64,000 nucleotides of DNA from Triticum aestivum (Eukaryota; Streptophyta; Magnoliopsida; Poales; Poaceae): assembly GCF_018294505.1 (NCBI RefSeq), contig NC_057794.1:189322237-189386236 (forward strand), given 5' to 3'. Each line of letters starts with the position of its first letter. The first letter of the stretch is position 1. A program made the translations under genes and the position numbers. The notes below the pieces were generated by a model. That model was given only the letters and a program-made list of their open reading frames with translations, ran no database searches and was not told where the DNA came from. This document shows positions 46,089 through 57,903 of the stretch, piece by piece.

Positions 46089-49000
46089 CTGACTGCCTGT
46101 AGGATTACCAAGCCAAGCTGGTCGAAGTCGTGTCTAGAAATGCTTTAGTTATGTAAGGGAATTGATTGTGGAAGGGAACGTAAGGCTCTTTTTACTCCTT
46201 TACCCTATGGCCTTCTAATCTGAGTCATCCTCTTCTCTTCTACGGGGATTAAGAACTAGGCTTCTCATCTTTCTATCAGGATCACGTGTTACTAATCCCT
46301 AGAGTTTTGGATTGTTGTTTTCAAGCCTCAGTTTGGTTCCTACTACTTCCATATGTTCATAGCTGGCCTCAGAATCTTGATATTGCGCTTCTGAGTGGTC
46401 ATGCCACTATTTGCAGGATGTCTAAAATCTTTTTGAGCATTTACAACTATTATGCTGTCTGAGTCATCCCAGGTTTCTAGATAATCTGATGCATTTGCAA
46501 TCCTTTCTTTCCGTTCCCGATGTCCTTTATGGTCAGAATAAGCACACTAACCAGTGCGTTGAGGTAATTTATTGTCTTGACATATATGTCGGAGCTATTA
46601 TTATGACCGTAGGTGTTCTAGGGAGTCACCTAGTAATCTAGCAATGCTTTGTATCCCCGGTGTGATGATTCTGGCCACCATTCTCGAAAGCATTCCGATG
46701 CCATTTAGTAGTAGGTATTCCACTCCTGGGTTCTTGACCCAAGATCCACTCTACTTACCTCGTGTTGATAGTGTTGCTCGTACCTTTAGGATATTAGTAA
46801 TATTTGTGATAGTCTTCGAGGTCCGTGGTATATCATTCTTCCAAATACCATGAACCATCCTTGGCGGAAATTCGTTTGAATAAAAAGATCACAACCAGAG
46901 TGCTCTTAATGAGTTTTCCATTCTACATTGTGAATCTGCCAGTTCTACTTTTCTGCATGGGCTATCCGGGAGAAATGTTGAGCTTTGCTCAACATCCTAA
47001 TCTATGTGTCCACAACTCAGAAAGATATATGTTCCCTTGAGTTGTCCCTCTTCATTTGTATTCCAACCATCATCTATCAATTGATAGTCAGGAGTAGTTG
47101 TGCATCCGTGTTATCGATGCTATCATTCTTGTGGTCCGTTAAGCCATTCTATTTCAGAATGACTAGGAGAAACAAACTCCAGTACCTCGTCCACATCTAG
47201 GATTGGGTCAAAGTAGTTGTATCCCGCAGATCAAAATGCCAATCCAACTTTTGTTCTGTTCTACCACGGAGTATCACCCTCTTTCATAACAAGAGTATTG
47301 TGAGAATTGCACACACCCTCAAATGAATTCTTGACGCAGTGATACTTCTTGCCATCATTGTTCATTCCTCGGTTCCCATGTTATTGTAACTGGAATGCCG
47401 ACAAGTGAACCATGATGTGTGAAATCAATACTCCTAGCAACTGTGTTGCTTGGTAGTTATGGACATTATTATCATTCTTAGCGTGTTGGTTATCGAATCA
47501 CTATTCTAGGATTGATCGTGCTACCTTGTCCTTATTCTTGGTGCACTATTTGATTTTGGAGTTAGGATTGAATTCTTTGCTTATTAGATCATATCGTCTT
47601 GCCCTGAAAAGCAAGATTGTTCTCGAGCTTAGTGACATATCGGTGGTTTGTGATTTTTTGAATATCTTCTCGGAGGTATCACCAGGCTGTCACCTGATCG
47701 CTATGTTGAGTTCGTGATCAAATTGGTTTCTTGTAGCCACCCTCTTCTCCAAGAATCTATGTTGGATACCCCTGAGCTAGTTGATTAAGCTTAACAACAA
47801 CTTGGAGAGTTGGAAGATAAAAGCTTGTCCTACCACGCTCATCCCTAAGGGATATCTTTTATCTGTATTGAAGAAAGATAATATCTTCATCGATTGATCC
47901 ACGTGAACAATTGTCGGTGCTATTGTCTTATCAATCCTTTGATTTGAGTGTGGGCTATCGTCAAATAAAATCAGAACCAACGATGTTCGTAATGTTGTCT
48001 TACTCATGGTTGATCCCTCGAGCATACACCATTACATCTTTTGGTCTGACCAATGCTATCACCGTGTTCACATGATGCTAGAAGTCCAGTGATATGGAGA
48101 TTCCGATGAGTTGCTGTTGAGCCCATCAGCAGCAGTTTGTCTCCCCCATGATTCATGTTGAACATTATACTAGTGATGGGAACTTTATAAGAATTGCCCA
48201 CATGTCCCGTTCATGAAGCATATGTCCGGTTGAAATATGTGACTTCCTCTAAGTCATGTGCATCTGATGCAAGTTGCCGCCGTGGATTCGAGAAAGCTTG
48301 TTTTGCTTCCTTTGGGGTCATCCCAAGTTAGTCATGCATGTGCGAAGTATTCTATGGTTTGATAGGCTCGCTACCTCCAGTCCATATGTGTCCTTAGCAT
48401 ACCAAGCCACTAATTGATTTGCTCAAGGAGAAGAAGTTTCTTCTTAAGAGCTAGACTTACGCAAGGACTTCGATATCCTCGTTGATGGTTCCCCCTGAAC
48501 TCGGTAGTGTTTCATTGTAAGACTACCAGGTGACCATGCTTGTCTAGGACAGCATGTTCACATGCTTGTAGCAGAATCGGCTCATGTTTTGGAGCTTACT
48601 ACTGTAGTTCATTTCCCCGAGAGTCTCGCAACGTTATCTCATCAATTTGTGTTGCAAACTTTTATTCTTCTTTCTAGACTTGATGAGTCTAGAATATCCT
48701 GACACCAACCGGATCTAAATCTCAGGTAGATATGATGGTTGGAACACACTCCAAAAACTATAATATTGCTCTCTCTATAACCGGTAAAGTGGATGTCGTG
48801 GCCAACACACCTAGCCGGAAGACCTCTTATTGTAGTGTCTTGATTGAGGAAGTTGGCCACCTCCCCATAAGGATTTCGTAGGATTTACTCCAGAAGTTGT
48901 TCCTTATGGATCTATTGTATTCCGAAGTCCGACCAGTACTTGATGGCTATGTTGATGCTTTAAAGCATGACCGTGGTAACTAGTACATCAAGGAGAACAT

Positions 49001-50042
49001 TAGAAGCGAAGTGCTAAATGTCTCTCGGTCGATCATCCAGATTTCATTCCCTTGGCCTCGCTAAGGTGAAATCTGAGAAAGGGTTGTCCTTCTATGCATC
49101 TGCATTGTCCCTCACTATTCGTCAAGGTAGTAAGATGTGTTGCCAGGATCCTTGACTCGGATGTTGGTAGAACCTTGATGAATATGGAAATGCTCAAGTT
49201 CTTGAGAGCACGCGAAATCACTAGGATTTATCGTCAGCATTAATTGGGATACACTTTCAGTTTCCTCGGTTATGTTATAACCTTTCCGATAGTGGAATCT
49301 CTCTCTACTGTTGGGTTCTCCCTAGTTACTAGAATCATTCCCAACATTTGCATTTTGTTCCCAGCTTGCATCTCAGTAGTTGTTGTTCAGGATCATCTTC
49401 AAAAGTGGACTTACCATGGGTCCCATCCATTCTGGTGATCAGCAAAAGTCATCCATTACGTTGTCTTCAACAAGGTAGTCCACATCATATATTTTAGTCA
49501 GGGTATGCCATTTCTACGAGCTCTTTCAAACGATCGATTATGATTACCTCAGGCTGGTATAAAGAGTTCCAATGATCTTTGTATCAAAAGTAATTCTTTT
49601 TGCCACTTAAGGGAAAATCCCACGGGTCATCTCCCCTAAGGTACCCCATTATGGAATCATGGCAATTATTTCATCACTATATTGAAATCATGCACCATCC
49701 TTTTCAGCGTGGAATTTTGCCTACCCAGTAGAACCTTGTCATCTACCTCCTTTCCATCATTCCTGATATGTGTTTCATGTCTCAGCTCAAGAGATGTTTC
49801 AACGTCTCACTCCATGAGTTGATCTTGAGTTGCTCGATCTTTGAGAAGATTGTTCCTTGTAGAGTTTCCTTCCGTCATCATCGTGTTGGATGAAGATCTT
49901 GAAGACAGAGACGTCTAGAGCAATGAGATGCCATATATCGGTATCTTCGAGAAGGGCAGTTGGATCGAGAAGACTGTGATAGTTTTGTGACCCCTCCGTC
50001 TTCTCACTCCACTTCTTGAATCTCGGGACGAGATTCTTGTTT
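46089..50042 (+). pseudogene. Decayed internal region (pol relic) of element C
   Basis: Many stops and frameshifts; no frame above about 80 codons. Reverse transcriptase is still traceable: FDLSVGYRQIKSEPTMF near 47940 and TSFGLTN near 48030 (canonical DLRSGYHQIK and MSFGLTN), then LIDLLKEKKF near 48413 (canonical [11 protein letters not shown]). The metal-binding YxDD box is not readable. The leader near 46430 is similar to element B's leader, but B's 257-aa ORF and a recognisable gag are missing. Confidence 0.75.
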
Positions 50043-50055
50043 AGTGGGGGTGAGC
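50043..50055 (+). other. Polypurine tract of element C
   Basis: AGTGGGGGTGAGC directly precedes the 3' LTR. Element D has the same motif with T as last base. Confidence 0.85.
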
Positions 50056-53000
50056 TGTCACAGCCCTAGCTTAGTCTTGCATAACCTCCATGCATCATGT
50101 TTACTTTTTCTCAGAAACTTGAAATGGGGACGTTCAAACCCTAGCACCACATGGTTTTCAAATAGGCTCAACTAAAGTCATTTTCAATGAACCCAAAAAT
50201 GCCTTTGAAAATGTTCATCATTTCTGATAAGGGTGAAAACCTCTACCAAAAATGATGAACATATTTCTAGGTCATTCCTGGATTTTTGAATTAACTCATA
50301 TCGTATTTGACTTTGGGCATTTAAATACGATAAATAAATTAAATGCTCAGATAATGCTGAAATTAAATGTGGGCCACTAGAATAATCTAGAGAGTGTCCA
50401 CAAATTATTCCAGCATTTTACAAAATGCTTTAGTATTTTTACTAAAGCCAAAACAGCAGCAGAAAATTAGAAAACAGAAGAAAAATAGAATAGGAAGGAA
50501 ACCCACCTAACTTACCTGGCAGCCCATCCGCAGCCCAACACTGTGCAGCCCAGCAGCAGCCCAGCCCACCGCAGCCGCCACCGTCTTCAACCTCCTGCCA
50601 GTAGGCAGGAGGGCGTGTGCCCGACGCACGCGCACACACGCCGGCCACCTCCTGCTTGCCTGCACGTCGCTGGATCCACCTGAGGGCGCCACGCACCCTC
50701 CCTCGACCCTCTGCACCTCCTCCCTTCTTGCAGCTCTCTCCCCTCCCCTCGCTCTCCCGAAGCCGAGCGGAGCTCGTCGCCGCCGTACGCCATAGACGCG
50801 ACCTCCGTGCTCCCCTCGCCTCCCCGACGTGTCCACGAGCAGCGCCACGCCTCCCTCGTCCTCTCCGTTCGGCCATGCCTCGCTAGAGGCCTTGCATCGA
50901 CGCCATCTTCATCGTCTTCGTCGCCGGCCACCGGAGATGCCTCTCGCCGCCCCGCTCGCTCCGGTGCTTCCCCGAGCACGCCGAGGCCACCTATGCATCC
51001 ACCGTGAGCCCCTGCCCCTAACCCCCCTCCTCTACGCCTTGGTTGCACCCCCTAGCCGCCATCTCCACCGATCCCGAGCACTCTGCTCCGCCGGCGACGC
51101 AGTCGACGTGGCCACAGCCACGCGGGCTCGAAACCGAGCGCGTCACCGCGTTTGCCACACTCCCAAGAGGCCGTAGCCCCTCTCCACGACCCTGTTGTGC
51201 ATCCCAGCGCTGAACCCGAGCACACCTGAGCTCCGTCCGCCGCCGCGAGCTCCGTTCGGCGAGCTCCGGCGCCCCCACGGCCCCCCACCTACCTCCCTGG
51301 ATGCGGGCGAGTCTGGGCTACGCCCCGATGCCCTTAGCCACCGCCCCCGTTGCCTTTAGCGCAAGTCCGGTGCATTGCCGTCGTGGGTTTGGTCGTCGCC
51401 GGCGAACTCTGTCGAGAGCCGACGTGGCGGGGTCATTAGTGCTAATCCCCGCCAGCTGGACCTCACCTAGTCAATGACAGTGGGCCCTGCAGTGGGTCAA
51501 AGCCCAGTTAGCGTCGGGTTTGACCCGAGGTTGACCTCTGTTTGACCCTTGAGTCACTGACATGTGGACCTCGCCCGGCTAACCCAGTTAGTTAGAGCTA
51601 AACTTAATTAAGTTAGTTTAGTTAGTCACTGACCAGTGGGCCCAGTGTTGTTTTGTTAGTCTAGTTAACCCAAATAGTTAACTGAGAGACTGACTAGCGG
51701 GGCCCTACCGTCAGGTTTGACCTGGACAGCCCTGTTGACCTGCTGACGCTAGCATGACGCAATGCTGACGTAGTTAATCATTTTCTGGATTTAAAATAAT
51801 TCAGAAATTCCAGCAAATGCCAAAAACTTCTAAAAATCATAGAAATTCAACCATAACTCCAAATGAAATAAATTATATATGATAAATTATCAGAAAAATT
51901 CAAGGAATCCATCTGTACCATTTTCATGCATGTTAGGACAACTTAAGGCCACTGTTTAGGACAAATCAAATGAATGGTATTTTTATAACCACATGTGGAG
52001 TTTGAATTTGAACTTTGGGTTCAAACCAACTTCATTTAATTGTGTTGCTAGTTGCATTAGCTCAATCAACAACATATTGCCATGTCATTGTCATGCATAA
52101 TGTTGTGCATTGCATTGATTGTGTTCCTTCACTGTTGCCGATGGTTGTCCCCTCTCGATAGATGTTGTACCGACACTGTGATCGTTGACACTGATGAAGA
52201 CCCAATGATATCTTCCGAAGTGCCAGGCAAGCAAAACCCCCTTGTTCATTCTGATACAACCCCACTCTCTCGCTCCTGCTCTCTTTTACTGCATTAGGAC
52301 AACAACGATTCATCTGTTACTTGTTGCGGTAGTTGAACCCTTTATCCTCTACATGACCTGTCATTGCCACAGTAAATAGATGAAACCCACTAGCATGAGT
52401 AGGAGTTGTTTGAGCCCTGATGTGCCTACTCATTCATGCTTGTTTGTCATGCCTGCTATTGCATAGAGTTGCGTCAGGTCTGATTCATCGGGAATGAATC
52501 GGAGGTGTGTGAACATGTCTTACGGTGTGTGAGCTAAGTGTTTGAACACGTTTTTGGTAAAGGTAGCGGTGAGAGGCCATGTAGGAGTACATGGTGGGTT
52601 GTCTCATTGAAACCGTTCTTAGGAACTGAGTTCTGTGTCTGTGATCCATGAACAGCTACTACCACTCATTGGGATCCTTAATTGACCCTCTCGGCTTCTT
52701 AATCACCCTAGTCCTCTGTCCAGCAGTTGCAACTAGTTTCTGGTGTTTGTAGGATATGTGTTGGCGGTCGTGCGTAGCACTGACCCCAGGGGTGGGCTAT
52801 GTTGCTGTAGATACACCGTGGCCGGGCATGCGGGGCGCCCGTTTGGTGTCTCGGAACCCTATACACATCGTTCGGGGCCGTATGTGGAAACCTCAGCCGG
52901 ACTCCCTGCGGATGGAACCTGGATAGGCGATAAACCTAGACTAGAGACTTGAGTGTTTAGGTAGGCCGTGGTCGACACCCTCATTGGGCTTCCGCTTGAA

Positions 53001-54285
53001 GGTTGCCGAGTACATGTCGTGTAAACGACAGTAAGTGGTGGGAGCATGTGTGAAGAAGTACACCCCTGTAGGGTTATCATTATCTATTCGAATAGACGGA
53101 TTCCACGGATATGGAAACTTGGACCCCTTGCATAGTTCATAGACAAGTGAAAGTGGATACTCTAAAATGCGCAAGATAAGCGTGAGTGCTATGGATGGCG
53201 TTCTCATAGGGGGACGGGAGCGGATCCATAGTGGTGTATTGAATGGTGAATATGTGGACTCGTGTGCGCCACCTCAAAAGAGTTGCTTGCAGTCGTAGTT
53301 TAAGATAGCCACCGAGTCAAAGCTGGCTTGCTATAGTTAAACTCCACCACCCCCCTTGTTGATACCGATGCATATGTAGCTAGTTCTGATGTAAGTCTTG
53401 CTGAGTATTTTTGTACTCACGTTTGCTTAATTTATGTTTTGCAGAGAGACTTCAGTCTCGCTAGTAGTTACACGTGGACTTCGACATTTAGTTTGATACC
53501 TCAGCTACGATCTTGTGCCCTCGGCAAGATCTGATAGATAGTCCGGCTTCTTAGCCTTTTTCATTTGTAGATGTCTGTACTCAGATATGTTAAGCTTCCG
53601 CTTGTGCCTTGATTTGTATGCTATGATTGTTGGGTCATGAGACCCATGTTTGTAATATCTCGCTCCTCGGAGCCTAATAAATAAATACTTGAGTCATAGA
53701 GTCTTGTTGTGATGCCATGTTGTATTTACACATATCGAGCATATTGTGTGTATGATTGAAATGCTTGGTATGTGTGGGATCCGACAATCTAGTTGTTTAT
53801 CCTTGGCAGCCTCTCTTATGGGGAAATGTAGTGTAGTGCTTCCTTGAGCTGTAGTAGTCCGCTACAGCCCGGTTCACCGGAGTCCTGCTAGCCAGCACTA
53901 CTGCTCAGGACAGATGAGTGGCCGGCATGTGTTTCACTTCGTTCCTGTGTCTGTCCCTTCGGGGAAATGTCACGCGGTGACATCCGGAGTCCTGTTAGCC
54001 CAGTGCTACAGCCTGGATTCACACGCTGCTGACCGACATGCTCGATATGATTCATGTATGCCTGTCCCTATAGGTTGGTGCCGCTTTGGGTTCACGACTA
54101 GCCATGTCGGCCCGGGTTCACTGTCATATGGATGCTAGCGACACTATCATATACGTGAGCCAAAAGGCGCAAACGGTCCCGGGCCATGGTAAGGCAACAC
54201 CCGTGGGAATACCGTGCGTGAGGCCGCATACTGATATGAGGTGTTACCAGCTAGATCAATGTGACTTGGAATCGGGGTCCAGACA
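50056..54285 (+). repeat. 3' LTR of element C
   Basis: Collinear with the 5' LTR. The first 250 bases show one 10-bp indel and a handful of substitutions. It includes the decayed acidic exons (52162-52226, 53445-53491) and the palindrome at 53084. Confidence 0.95.
53084..53095. promoter_or_regulatory. Conserved palindrome CTATTCGAATAG in C 3' LTR
   Basis: Exact copy although the adjacent base context has changed (GACGG versus GCCGG). Confidence 0.5.
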
Positions 54286-54632
54286 GCCGAATAGGAACAA
54301 GTTTTGGTATAAGCTTCTTGCAAACCGGAGCTTCTCGCAAGAAGGTTCGCGGTTCTTAGAGGGAACGTGCCACCTTTGTGTGCATATTTCAAATTTGAAA
54401 TACAAGCACATGCTCCAGTGCACCAAAGCTGGTTGAAAAATCACATGTGTGTCCTCGGGTAAATTTCTAGGTCCCATGCAAGAAATGGGAATGAAATTCA
54501 AACATCCGGGCATCGTGGCTCGGCTGGAAACATTTAGAAACTTGGTTTTTTAATTCCTTTAAATCCAAACCACGCATGAAAATCATGACACTTGGCTTGG
54601 TGTCATGACATGGCACCAACATGCTGTGGTAA
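54286..54632. repeat. Fourth copy of the 496-bp tandem unit, internally deleted
   Basis: Resumes the array exactly at the target duplication. About 150-170 bases after TTTGTGTG are missing relative to copies 1-3. It ends near GCTGTGGTAA. Confidence 0.85.
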
Positions 54633-55252
54633 TTTTGCTATCCGATTTGCGAAGGCGCACACAATAACAATCAACAAAGTCATTTTGGAACGAGTGCTGT
54701 CACGTTACAATAGGAAACACATGCATTATTGAAACAACGGGCGTTCTATTTACCATCTACATGCTGCCACGCGTCCCCTTTTTTATTAGCTAGGAGGCGC
54801 CGTGTAGGGTAGCTATTTGAGTATGGGAGGCGTGCGATCAGACCCCTGCGCGTGCTTATCGGGAGGAGAGCCCTTTGACCTCCATCAGCCGTCCACCTCT
54901 CTCCCAAGGTCTCCATTAATGGCGACCGAGCCTCTGTTTAATGGCGTGGCTATGTCTCACTCGACTGAGATTTAAGAGAGAAAAAAGAAAACCTAAAAAG
55001 AAAATTTTGTACGGATCTTGATGTAAGATCTGACAGACCTATATAGCATCTACCGCGACTTATAGCAAGACTAATGAATATATATAAGGACGATGAGAGT
55101 GGATAAAAAATGCCTAACATAATTTGGAAGATAATTAAAAAAGGCAGATGCATCTATGCCCAAAATACACAAGGTCAAAAGAAGAAGGAAGCCGCATACA
55201 ACGATCTGGCTCGCTGATCTCTACTTTCTTTATGCGCTGCAGGTCGCGGAGA
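54633..55252. other. Sequence downstream of the coiled-coil ORF; no gene seen
   Basis: Mixed composition, no frame of interest. It would be 3' flank of the minus-strand ORF at 55253. Confidence 0.4.
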
Positions 55253-55744
55253 CTAGTTCTTGCGGCGAGCGTCGATGATCTCTTTCATCAGTTCCATGTC
55301 CTTAATACGCTGCTTCACAGCATCCCCGGATTCCTCCACCAGCCTGTTGCGCTAGATGCGGCGCATGACATTCTTGTCCATAAGTTTCTTGACGATGACG
55401 CCCGTCCTGAGCAACAAGGCAGCGGTCTCCTCCACCTGCTTCGCCCTTCCGGCGATCTTCTCCCTCAGTAGGTCGCGCTCGGCCCGGAGCTTCGCATTGC
55501 CCTCCCCTAGTTGCCGGATAACGCCGGTAGCCTCGTCCTGCAACCTCGCCCAGCCAGAGATTTGATCCCTCTGGATATGGACAATCGCATGCATGCGCCT
55601 GTAAGAGTCCTCACCTGCCCACGAGAAATTTTCCCAGGTCGCCGCAGCGCGGCGCGACCACCGTGCTGCTTCAGCGGCGCGGCTGGACATCTCTACTTCT
55701 TTCGTGGCGTGGCCGGACCAGTCTGCTACATCGACGGCGCGGCG
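55253..55744 (-). pseudogene. Coiled-coil coding fragment interrupted by element D, with an in-frame TAG
   Basis: One minus-strand frame is open from the D insertion point (55744) through ATKEVEMSSRAAEAARWS, YRRMHAIVHIQRDQ and LREKIAGRAKQVEETAALLL to LMDKNVMRRI. TAG follows at 55354-55352, and then it continues in the same frame with RNRLVEESGDAVKQRIKD to a final TAG at 55255-55253. The composition is Ala/Arg/Glu/Lys with heptad-like spacing, so a long coiled coil. The stop fits a CAG-to-TAG change. The N-terminus lies on the far side of element D, outside the window. Function not recognised. Confidence 0.65.
55740..55744. repeat. Presumed target-site duplication of element D (CGGCG)
   Basis: Five bases before the LTR terminus TGTCAGGACC; the partner is outside the window. 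Confidence 0.4.
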
Positions 55745-56588
55745 TGTCAGGACCCCGATTCCAGGTCACACCGATCTAGCCTGTAACACCTCATATCACT
55801 TTGCGGCCTCATGCCCGATATTCCCACGGGTGTTGCCTTACGATGGCCTGGGACTGTTTGCGCCTTTTGGCTCGCGTATATGATAGTGTCGCTAGCATCC
55901 ATATGATAGAGAACCCGGGCCGACATGGCTAGTCGTGAACCCAAAGAGGCACAAACTTACGGGGACAGGCATACATGAATCAACATCGAGCATGTCGGTC
56001 AGCAGCGTGTGAATTCGGGCTGTAGCACTGGGCTAACAGGACTCCAGGAACCCGGGCTATAGCAGGCTAGGCAGGACTCTGGATGTCACCGCATGACATT
56101 TCCCCGAAGGGACAGACACGGGAACGAAGTGAAACACATGCCAGCCAGTCAAGTGTCCGGAGCAGTAGTGCTGGGCTAGCAGGACTCCGGTGAACCGGGC
56201 TGTAGCGGACTACTATGGCTCATGGAAGCACTAGACTACATTTCCCCATAAGAGATGCTGCCAAGGATAAACAACTAGATTGTCAGATCCCACACATACC
56301 AAGCATTTCAATCATACACACAATATGCTCGATATGTGTAAATACAACATGGCATCACAACAAAACTCTACAACTCAAGGTACTTAATTTAAAGGCTCCG
56401 GAGAGCCATACATAACATGTTCATACAGGTAGGGTTCACATGACCTGACACTCAAGTCATACAAGCATTCAAGCACATGCGGAAGAAAACTAGTCTGAGT
56501 ACAGACACTAGAAAGAAAGAAGGCTTGACGAAGCCTGTCTATCTACATAGAGCCCTCCATGGCTTGGAATCACCACCTGGGTGGCAAG

Positions 56589-57903
56589 TCACTCATCGAC
56601 ATCGAGATCTACGTAAAACCCGTCGGAGGGGGCGATGTTGTCGTCTGAAAACAGTAATTAAAGCAAGATGAGTAAAAAGGTACTCAACAAGACTTACAAC
56701 AGATCCTACTATACATGCTCATTCTCAAGAAGGTGGTGGAGTTATAGCAGCAGGCCAGCTTTGACTCTTGGCTAAGCTATCCTACGGGACACCACTTGTA
56801 AAAATAGTTTTCTCACACGAGTCCACTAATCACCATCACAATACTCCACCGTGTATCCTCCCTCGTTGTCCTATCAGAGGGCCATCCGCGGTACTCACAC
56901 TTATCTTGAGTCTTTTAGTAGTAACCATTAACTTGTCTATGAACTGTATAGGCAACCAAGTAGTCCTTCACCACAGAAGTGGCTATTCGAATAGATGATG
57001 TTAACCCTGCAGGGGTGTACTTCTTCATACACGCTCTCACCACTTACCGTCGTTTACATGACGTGTACTCGGCAACCTTCAAGCGGAAGCCCAACGAGGG
57101 TGTCGGCCACGGCCTACCTAAACACTCAAGTCTCTAGTCCAGGTCTATCACCTATCCAGGTTCCATCCACAGGGTGTCCAGCCAAGGTTTCCACATACGG
57201 CCCCGAACGATGTGTACAGGGTTCCCGAGACACCAATCGGGCGACTTGGTACACCATGCCATGGTGTATCTACCGCATCATAGCCCACCCCTAGGGTCAG
57301 CACTACGCACGGCCGCCAAGACATAACCTATAAACACCAGAAACTAGTTGCAACTCCTGGACAAAGGACTAGGGTGGTTAAGAAGCCGAGAGGATCAATT
57401 AAGGACCCAATGCATGGTAGTAACTGATTCTTAATCACACATACAGATCTCATTTCTTAAGGATGACCTCAATGAAACAACCCACCATGTACTCCTACAT
57501 GGCCTCTCATCGATACCTTTACCAAATCATGTTCAACACATCCCTCACATTACCGACATAATCATTTCACTCTAGCCCATCACCCAGATGAACTAGACCT
57601 GGCCCAACTCTAAGTATAGCAGGCATAGCAAGGTAGGAAACACAGACATGGCTCAATCAACTCCTACACATGCTAGTGGGTTTCATCTAGTTTCTGTGGC
57701 AATGACAGGTCATGCAGAGGAAAAGGGTTCAACTACTGCAGCAAACAATAGTTTGAAATGTTGTTGTCTTAATGCAGTAAAAGAGAGAAGGAGCGAGAGC
57801 ATGGGATTGTATCGATATGATCAATGGGGCTGCTTGCCTGATGGAGTAGTAGTAGGGTACTGCCCTTCAGTCGGATATTCAAAGGTATCCTCGGAGGCAG
57901 AAC
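56589..57903 (-). CDS. Candidate two-exon acidic peptide ORF inside LTR D (exons 57903-57838 and 56644-56589)
   Basis: Exon 1 (66 nt, same length as in B) follows GGTAG and encodes SASEDTFEYPTEGQYP..., ending CAG before GCAAGC. Exon 2 (56 nt) follows CTGTTTTCAG and encodes DNIAPSDGFYVDLDVDE then TGA. One base from exon 1 and two from exon 2 make a GAC codon, so the frame is kept. The intron would be 1193 nt. No upstream start exon is identified. Confidence 0.45.
56983..56994. promoter_or_regulatory. Conserved palindrome CTATTCGAATAG in LTR D
   Basis: Exact copy, within the intron-like part between the two exon segments. Confidence 0.5.

Larger units (their letters stand above)
41841..54285 (+). 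mobile_element. Element C: complete 12.4-kb Ty3/gypsy retrotransposon with decayed interior
   Basis: 5' LTR 41841-46072 (4232 bp), primer site 46077-46088, interior 46073-50055 (3983 bp), purine tract 50043-50055, 3' LTR 50056-54285 (4230 bp), target duplication GCCGC/GCCGA. It is inserted in the 496-bp tandem array. The LTRs start TGTCACAGCCC and end CCTGACA or CCAGACA. The two LTRs are nearly identical while the interior has no ORF above about 80 codons, so this copy probably moved with enzymes from other elements. Confidence 0.95.
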
